From positions 1 to 11,827 of the forward strand of contig JAICTU010000286.1 in the NCBI GenBank assembly GCA_025936205.1: 11,827 nucleotides of DNA. The letters run 5' to 3'. A program made the position numbers and the translations under genes. The notes under the pieces are model-generated. The model did no database searches. It was not told where the DNA came from and saw nothing but the letters and a program-made list of their open reading frames with translations. How positions within the stretch are numbered: position 1 is the stretch's first letter; each line of letters starts with the position of its first letter. Origin of the DNA: Polyangiaceae bacterium. Its GTDB lineage: Bacteria > Myxococcota > Polyangia > Polyangiales > Polyangiaceae. Shown here in pieces: positions 8,013 through 11,827 of this stretch.

Positions 8013-8663
8013 GTGGCTGCGATCTCCCGGATTCAAGTGCAGAACGTGACGCGGCTGTTCGGCGCCAGTGTCGCGTTGCGATCCGTCAGCGTCGACTTCG
8101 CTCCCGGGCCCATCACGTTTGTTCAGGGCCCGAATGGTGCCGGTAAGAGCACTCTGCTGTCCATCGTGGGAACCGCGCTCAAGCCTTCCCGGGGTACGGT
8201 GGTGTACGCGCCGCATGGCCGCTCCCGCCTGGAAGCACGGCGGCACATCGGCTGGGTCGCTCATGACTCGCACTGCTACGCGGAGCTGAGCGGCCGCGAG
8301 AACGTGGAGTTGGCGGCGCGCATCCACGGTCTCGCTCCCAAGCCGGCCTGGGCCGCCGTGTGTGAGCGGGTGCAGGCGGACCGTTTCGCCGAGCAGGCAG
8401 TCTCGACTCTGTCGCGCGGGCAGCGCCAGCGCATCGCGCTCGCTCGAGCGCTCGTCCACGCGCCCAGCGTGCTGTTGCTCGACGAGCCGCTCACCGGCCT
8501 CGACGCCGCCAGCACCCAGCGCATGGAGACGATCCTGATCGAGGAGCGCGAACGCGGCACGATCGTGATCGTGATCAACCACACCGCGGGCATGGCCGAA
8601 CGGCTCCAGGGGCGGAAGATTTTCATGCAGCAGGGCCGCATCGACCGAATCGAAGAGCCCTGA
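8013..8663 (+). CDS. ABC transporter ATP-binding protein, CcmA-like
   Basis: A 216-residue ABC ATPase that would power a membrane transporter from the cytoplasmic side. Motifs in order: Walker A GPNGAGKST (39-47), a Q-loop position occupied by His (WVAH, 81-84), signature LSRGQRQR (133-140, a variant of LSGGQ), Walker B VLLLDEP (153-159, catalytic Glu158), D-loop GLD (162-164) and switch His190 in INH. The His at the Q-loop, the ELSGRENVEL segment and the short length resemble CcmA, the ATPase of the cytochrome c maturation (heme) exporter. However, no ccmB, ccmC or other ccm gene follows, so I give no symbol. The start is a GTG; an in-frame stop at 7998-8000 rules out anything earlier than 8001, and the next candidate is a GTG at 8037. 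No strong ribosome binding site is visible. ABC ATPase assignment is certain; CcmA identity is tentative. Confidence 0.93.
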   Translation: MAAISRIQVQNVTRLFGASVALRSVSVDFAPGPITFVQGPNGAGKSTLLSIVGTALKPSRGTVVYAPHGRSRLEARRHIGWVAHDSHCYAELSGRENVELAARIHGLAPKPAWAAVCERVQADRFAEQAVSTLSRGQRQRIALARALVHAPSVLLLDEPLTGLDAASTQRMETILIEERERGTIVIVINHTAGMAERLQGRKIFMQQGRIDRIEEP

Positions 8664-8713
8664 CGACTTCCCCCCTTGCGCGTGCGCCGCGGCGTGACGA
8701 CATTCCTACGGCG

Positions 8714-8950
8714 ATGCATTCGGGTAGCAGCTGGTTTGTCATTTTCAGCCTCCTCGCGGCGCTGGTGTTCCAGATCTGGGTCACCATCCGTCTGCGTCGT
8801 ACCCCGATCTTCGATCCGCCCCAGAAGCGTGCACAGACCAAGCTGATCTGGCTGGTGCCGGTGCTGGGCGCGGCGATCGTGTTTGCCGTGCTGGTGGGCG
8901 AGGAGCAGCACGAGCGCCGCCACGACGACGACCGCGGGCAGAATCTCTGA
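8714..8950 (+). CDS. Small two-helix membrane protein, PLDc_N-like
   Basis: A 78-residue protein with two hydrophobic helices (about 7-24 and 44-61) joined by a basic loop (RLRRTPIFDPPQKRAQTK). The tail is charged and rich in His, Arg and Asp (EEQHERRHDDDR). The helix-basic loop-WLVPVLGAA pattern recalls the small PLDc_N (phospholipase D nuclease N-terminal) membrane domain found alone in many bacteria, but the similarity is modest. Codon use is strongly G/C-ending like the neighbouring genes, and the hydrophobic pattern is unlikely by chance, so I consider it real. It lies 50 bases after the ABC ATPase gene and 36 before phzF, so all three could be co-transcribed. It is too small to be a normal ABC permease. 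Function unknown. Confidence 0.72.
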   Translation: MHSGSSWFVIFSLLAALVFQIWVTIRLRRTPIFDPPQKRAQTKLIWLVPVLGAAIVFAVLVGEEQHERRHDDDRGQNL

Positions 8951-8986
8951 GCTCATTGGGCGGGCATCCGCGCTACACCTGCGCCG

Positions 8987-9886
8987 ATGAAACGCCTGCC
9001 GTATCGCCTGTGTGACGTGTTCACCGATCGCGCGCTGGCGGGCAATGCGCTCGCGGTGTTCACGAACGCCGAGGGGCTGGGCACGGACCTGATGCAGCAG
9101 CTCGCGCGCGAGATGAACCTGTCGGAGAGCGCCTTCGTGTTGCCGCCGAGCTCGCCGCTTGGGGGGGAGCAACCAGCGCACGCCCGACTCCGGATCTTCA
9201 CGCCCACGCAGGAGCTCCCCTTCGCAGGCCATCCCACGTTGGGCACCGCCTTCGTGCTCGCTGACGAGCGGCCGGAGCTCGGCGACGTGGTCCGTCTGGC
9301 AACGCAGCGCGGGGTCTCCTCGGTCGAGTTCTCACAGGCCGCAGCGCCGCGCTTCGGCTGGATGACGCAGCCACTGCCGCTGATTCGCCCGTACGAGCCT
9401 CGCGAGCGCTTGCTCGCCGCGCTGGGTGTTGCGCGAGCGACGCTGCCCATCGAGCTCTACGACAACGGTCCGCACTACGTGCTGGTGGAGCTGGAGGATC
9501 CTGCGGAGCTCGCGCGCCTGCGCCCCGACATGGGTGAGCTCGCGGCACTCGGCAGCATCGCCGTGACGGTCACCGCACGGCTGAAGCCCGGCACAGGAGC
9601 GAGCGATGGTGGGCGCTGGAAGACGCGTGTGTTCGCTCCGGGCGAGGGCATCCCGGAAGATCCTGGTACGGGCGCAGCCGCGGGGCCCACCGCGCTGCAC
9701 CTGGCCCGGCACGGCCGCATCGTCTACGGCGATACCATCGTGATCGAGCAAGGCGCGGAGGTGGGCCGCCCTTCGACTTTGTACGCGCGCGTGTTCGGCA
9801 GCGCCGAGCAGCTGGAGCGCGTCGAAGTCGGGGGTCACGCGGTCGTGATCGGTCGCGGCGAGATCACTCTGCCGTCAGGGCTCTAA
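8987..9886 (+). CDS. PhzF family (phenazine biosynthesis-like) isomerase/epimerase
   Basis: A 299-residue cytoplasmic protein matching the PhzF family over its full length, with the duplicated diaminopimelate-epimerase-like fold. Landmarks are the N-terminal YRLCDVFTDRALAGNALAVF segment, the general acid/base Glu47 in NLSESAF, AGHPTLG (80-86, with His82) and EDPGTGAAAG (224-233, with Asp225). In PhzF itself a Ser follows the EDPxTG motif; here it is Ala230. No other phenazine genes are in the window, so a role in phenazine synthesis is not supported; most family members act in unknown isomerisations. The gene may be the last of a short operon with the ABC ATPase and the small membrane protein, and it converges with the solute-binding protein gene. 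No obvious ribosome binding site precedes the ATG. Confidence 0.94.
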   Translation: MKRLPYRLCDVFTDRALAGNALAVFTNAEGLGTDLMQQLAREMNLSESAFVLPPSSPLGGEQPAHARLRIFTPTQELPFAGHPTLGTAFVLADERPELGDVVRLATQRGVSSVEFSQAAAPRFGWMTQPLPLIRPYEPRERLLAALGVARATLPIELYDNGPHYVLVELEDPAELARLRPDMGELAALGSIAVTVTARLKPGTGASDGGRWKTRVFAPGEGIPEDPGTGAAAGPTALHLARHGRIVYGDTIVIEQGAEVGRPSTLYARVFGSAEQLERVEVGGHAVVIGRGEITLPSGL

Positions 9887-9969
9887 GGCGAGTCACGATG
9901 GCTCGATATCGGGGAGGGGATAGAGTCTCGCAGCTGGCTTGCTGGGCATGATCCAGTGACCTCCTTGGT

Positions 9970-9986
9970 AGCGGAGTGCGTCCGCT
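9970..9986. terminator. Stem-loop AGCGGA-N5-TCCGCT between converging genes
   Basis: Perfect 6-bp stem with a 5-base loop, 83 bases after the phzF stop. No U tract follows on either strand, so it is only a weak candidate terminator for phzF transcripts. Confidence 0.3.
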
Positions 9987-10020
9987 GAGATGAGTGTCCC
10001 GATCGCGCAGCTTCCTTCAC

Positions 10021-10074
10021 AAAATGGTCGGCGCGCACGGCGAATGTCGCGATCGCGCCGCGTCGTGGCGCGCC
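10021..10074 (-). terminator. Candidate intrinsic terminator of the solute-binding protein gene
   Basis: Read on the minus strand, GGCGCGC plus ACG (with one bulged C) pairs with CGT plus GCGCGCC about 45 bases across, with further short pairing inside. TTTT follows five bases after the stem (plus-strand AAAA at 10021-10024). It starts 34 bases after the solute-binding protein stop codon. The long inner region and short T tract keep confidence moderate. Confidence 0.42.
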
Positions 10075-10108
10075 GGGAGCACTCGCTGGCTCAAACCGAG
10101 ACGGCCGC

Positions 10109-11437
10109 TCAGGCCTTGTAGTAGCGCTCCGCCCGGACCTGCGCGCGTTCAGCTGCTTCCTTGGGCGTGCGTTGCCCGCTCGCGGCTTCAGCGACCATGT
10201 TGGCCACGATGAAATCTGCGAGCGCGCCGGCGGAGGCGTAGCCAAGCTTGCCCGCATAGCCGGCGGGCCGCAGATTCTTCACCGCGTCGCGATAGGGAAG
10301 GTGCTTCGTGTCCGAGGACCAGATGGCGGAGCTCTCGTATGCGCGGAGCGGTTGCGAAATGTAGCCACCCGCCGCCACCAGCCAGGGATCGTACTGCTCG
10401 CGCTCCATCATGAAACGCAGGAACGCCTTCGCGGCATTCGGGTACTTCGTGTGCTTCATGATCATCTGATTGAAAAACAGATGGTACTCCGTGGGCACAC
10501 CGACCGGGCCGACGGGGAAGGCCGCGTGCTGAATGTCCGCGGCCAGCTGCTTCAGCTTCGGATCGGGCGAGTTCTTGGCGGTGTAGTAGATGGAGATGCC
10601 GTTGTTCGTGGCGCTGATCTGGCCATCGAGGAAGGCCTTGTTGTTGTTGGGATCGAGCCACGACTGAGTGCCGGGCACGAAGTTCGGGAACAGCTCGGCC
10701 GCATACTCCAGCGCGCGCTGCGTTTCCGGGCTGTTGATGACGACGCGGTTGTCCTTGTCGACGATGGAGCCGCCGAAGGCCCACATCAGCCAGTGTGTCC
10801 AGCCGCTGTCGCCCGTGGCGTTGCCGAGCGCCATGCCCCCGGGGGTGCCCCTCTCCTTCAGGGCCTTGAACATTTTCAGGAAGCCGTCCATGTCTCGCGG
10901 GAACGTCTCGAACCCCGCCGCTTTCAAATGGCTCTCGCGGTAGACCATGAGCGCGCCCGTTGCGCCGAGCGGAACGCCGATCCAGTTCTTGCCGTCGGGG
11001 CGCAGATAGGCTTCGCAGGAGGGGTAGAAGCCGCCGTACTTCTGGCCGAGGTACTCGCACAGGTCCGTGACGTCGACCAGCTTGTCTGCGTACAGGTTCG
11101 CGTCGTCGTTCGTGGAGAGGATGATGTCGGGCCCACCCCCGGCGTTGGCGGCGACGGCCGCCTTGGGTCGCACGTCTTCCCAGGTCTCGCTGTCCACGTG
11201 CACCTCGATCCCCGTCTGCTCGGTGAAACGCTTCGCGTTCGCCAGGTAGGTGTCGATGTCGCCCTGGACGAAGCGGCTCCAGCGCAGGACGCGCAAGCGA
11301 GCGCCCGCCTCCGGCGCGCCGCCCGTACCCTGCTGTGCCAGGGGCTTGGCCGCGGAGCGCGAGCACCCGGCCAACACCGATGCGAGCGCGAGGCCTCCCG
11401 AGGCCTGGAGAAATTCGCGGCGGTTCGATCGATCCAT
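10109..11437 (-). CDS. ABC transporter solute-binding lipoprotein, family 1 (Tat signal)
   Basis: A 442-residue extracytoplasmic binding protein that would capture a solute, by family precedent often a sugar or oligosaccharide, for an ABC importer. The N-terminus combines a twin-arginine motif (NRREFLQ, 5-11) with a hydrophobic stretch and a lipobox (LAGC, Cys25), indicating export folded by Tat and lipid anchoring. The mature part matches family 1 binding proteins: LRVLRWSRF near 48, AAVAANAGGGPDIILST around 112-128, VPLGATGALMVYRESHLKAAG around 174-194, WAFGG near 245, and TEYHLFFNQ around 327-335. The start ATG has the best ribosome binding site in the window, AAGGGAG six bases upstream. 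No permease or ATPase gene adjoins it: downstream converges with phzF and the upstream gene is unrelated. The substrate cannot be told from sequence. Confidence 0.93.
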   Translation of the reverse strand: MDRSNRREFLQASGGLALASVLAGCSRSAAKPLAQQGTGGAPEAGARLRVLRWSRFVQGDIDTYLANAKRFTEQTGIEVHVDSETWEDVRPKAAVAANAGGGPDIILSTNDDANLYADKLVDVTDLCEYLGQKYGGFYPSCEAYLRPDGKNWIGVPLGATGALMVYRESHLKAAGFETFPRDMDGFLKMFKALKERGTPGGMALGNATGDSGWTHWLMWAFGGSIVDKDNRVVINSPETQRALEYAAELFPNFVPGTQSWLDPNNNKAFLDGQISATNNGISIYYTAKNSPDPKLKQLAADIQHAAFPVGPVGVPTEYHLFFNQMIMKHTKYPNAAKAFLRFMMEREQYDPWLVAAGGYISQPLRAYESSAIWSSDTKHLPYRDAVKNLRPAGYAGKLGYASAGALADFIVANMVAEAASGQRTPKEAAERAQVRAERYYKA

Positions 11438-11443
11438 CTGCCA

Positions 11444-11450
11444 CTCCCTT
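11444..11450 (-). promoter_or_regulatory. Shine-Dalgarno site of the solute-binding protein gene
   Basis: On the minus strand AAGGGAG is followed by a 6-base spacer (TGGCAG) and the ATG at 11437. It is the only strong ribosome binding site I see in the window and fixes the start of this gene, consistent with the Tat signal beginning a few residues later. Confidence 0.75.
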
Positions 11451-11488
11451 TTCGGTCACACCGGCACGTGCGCGCCGGCGAGCGTGGC

Positions 11489-11507
11489 TCAGCGTACCAG
11501 ACGCTGA
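11489..11507. repeat. Perfect stem-loop TCAGCGT-ACCAG-ACGCTGA
   Basis: Seven-base arms with a 5-base loop, in the 117-base gap between the stop of the right-edge gene and the start of the solute-binding protein gene, both on the minus strand. A second short inverted repeat, CCGGC...GCCGG, lies at 11461-11478. It may end the upstream transcript (no U tract) or be an operator for the downstream gene. Confidence 0.35.
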
Positions 11508-11554
11508 CGGGTGCTCTCGCGGGCCGCGATTGCAGCCCCTTGCGGTCCTGGTAA

Positions 11555-11827
11555 CTAGTGCGTTCCCGCGTCCGTGCCGGGTGGGTCCGTGCCCAGCGGG
11601 ATCGTCAGCTCGAGGCCATCGCGCCGGTCCGCCCTCGGCGGTGGCAGATCGATGCTGAACGCCGACTGTCGCACGCAGTCGATCATTTCATCGTCGGAGA
11701 CTTGGTTCTTCGCGATCGGTTCCACCGATTCGAAGACGCTGCCGACCCCTTCGACACCGGCAAGTTTGACACTGAGGGCCAGCGTGCCGTGCAGACCTGG
11801 CCTTCGCTGCAGAGCCTCATCGAAGCA
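11555..11827 (-). CDS. C-terminal part of an AgmX/PglI-like domain protein (5' end outside window)
   Basis: An open frame runs from the right edge to a TAG at 11555-11557, giving 90 visible residues; the start is outside. The visible part begins CFDEALQRRPGLHGTLALSV and contains VSDDEMIDCVRQSAFSIDLP, then GLELTIPLG and a Pro/Gly/Thr-rich tail. The pattern (Cys, 'EALQRRPGLHGTL', alternating hydrophobic strand, acidic 'SDDEMIDCV' with a second Cys at visible residue 51, and a final strand ending near 80) resembles the AgmX/PglI C-terminal domain common in myxobacterial envelope or gliding-associated proteins and related to TonB C-terminal folds. Here the usual 'DG' turn after the second strand is degenerate. 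It precedes the solute-binding protein gene by 117 bases on the same strand. That it is coding is well supported; the family call is moderate. Confidence 0.68.
   Translation of the reverse strand, partial: CFDEALQRRPGLHGTLALSVKLAGVEGVGSVFESVEPIAKNQVSDDEMIDCVRQSAFSIDLPPPRADRRDGLELTIPLGTDPPGTDAGTH

Noticed and set aside
10048..10057. Palindrome CGCGATCGCG between phzF and the solute-binding protein gene
   Set aside because: Short palindromes of C and G with a central GATC are common in this composition; a single copy carries no evidence of function.
10172..11554. 460-codon open frame on the plus strand opposite the solute-binding protein gene
   Set aside because: Antisense shadow of a real gene in GC-rich DNA; its protein is Arg/Val/Gly-rich with no domain, while the minus strand encodes a complete recognised protein.

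Overview
This is a GC-rich window from a bacterial chromosome. Its coding regions show strong G/C preference at third codon positions, and long open frames lie antisense to the real genes. The gene content, together with a carboxy-terminal domain resembling AgmX/PglI proteins at the right edge, fits a myxobacterium-like (Myxococcota/Polyangia) genome. That placement is inference; there is no rRNA or marker tree here. I see no tRNA, rRNA, CRISPR array, insertion sequence or phage gene.

Layout from left to right. The 3' part of a ComEC/Rec2 DNA-uptake channel gene (+) enters from the left edge. After a gene-poor stretch of about 420 bases comes rph (+, RNase PH). It converges with a minus-strand operon transcribed in the order moxR - DUF58 gene - tgpA-like transglutaminase gene. 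A perfect 10-bp stem-loop lies between the converging ends. A roughly 400-base divergent intergenic region follows. Then come three plus-strand genes: a CcmA-like ABC ATPase, a small two-helix membrane protein and a PhzF-family isomerase-like enzyme. These converge with a minus-strand gene for a lipoprotein-type, Tat-exported, family 1 solute-binding protein. The window ends inside the 3' part of a further minus-strand gene (about 90 codons visible) that resembles AgmX/PglI carboxy-terminal domains.

How the genes relate. The best supported functional unit is moxR-DUF58-tgpA, tightly packed (7-base gap, then a 4-base ATGA overlap). It is a widespread module in which a MoxR AAA+ ATPase is thought to act as a chaperone for a membrane-anchored DUF58 protein and a membrane transglutaminase-like protein. 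ComEC and RNase PH are housekeeping-type genes with no evident link to it. The ABC ATPase has no membrane partner gene beside it, and the solute-binding protein has no permease gene beside it, so both may work with components encoded elsewhere.

I found no clear new system. The points most worth a second look are the partnerless CcmA-like ATPase with its small membrane neighbour, the permease-less Tat lipoprotein, several short perfect inverted repeats in the intergenic regions, and the partial gene at the right edge.
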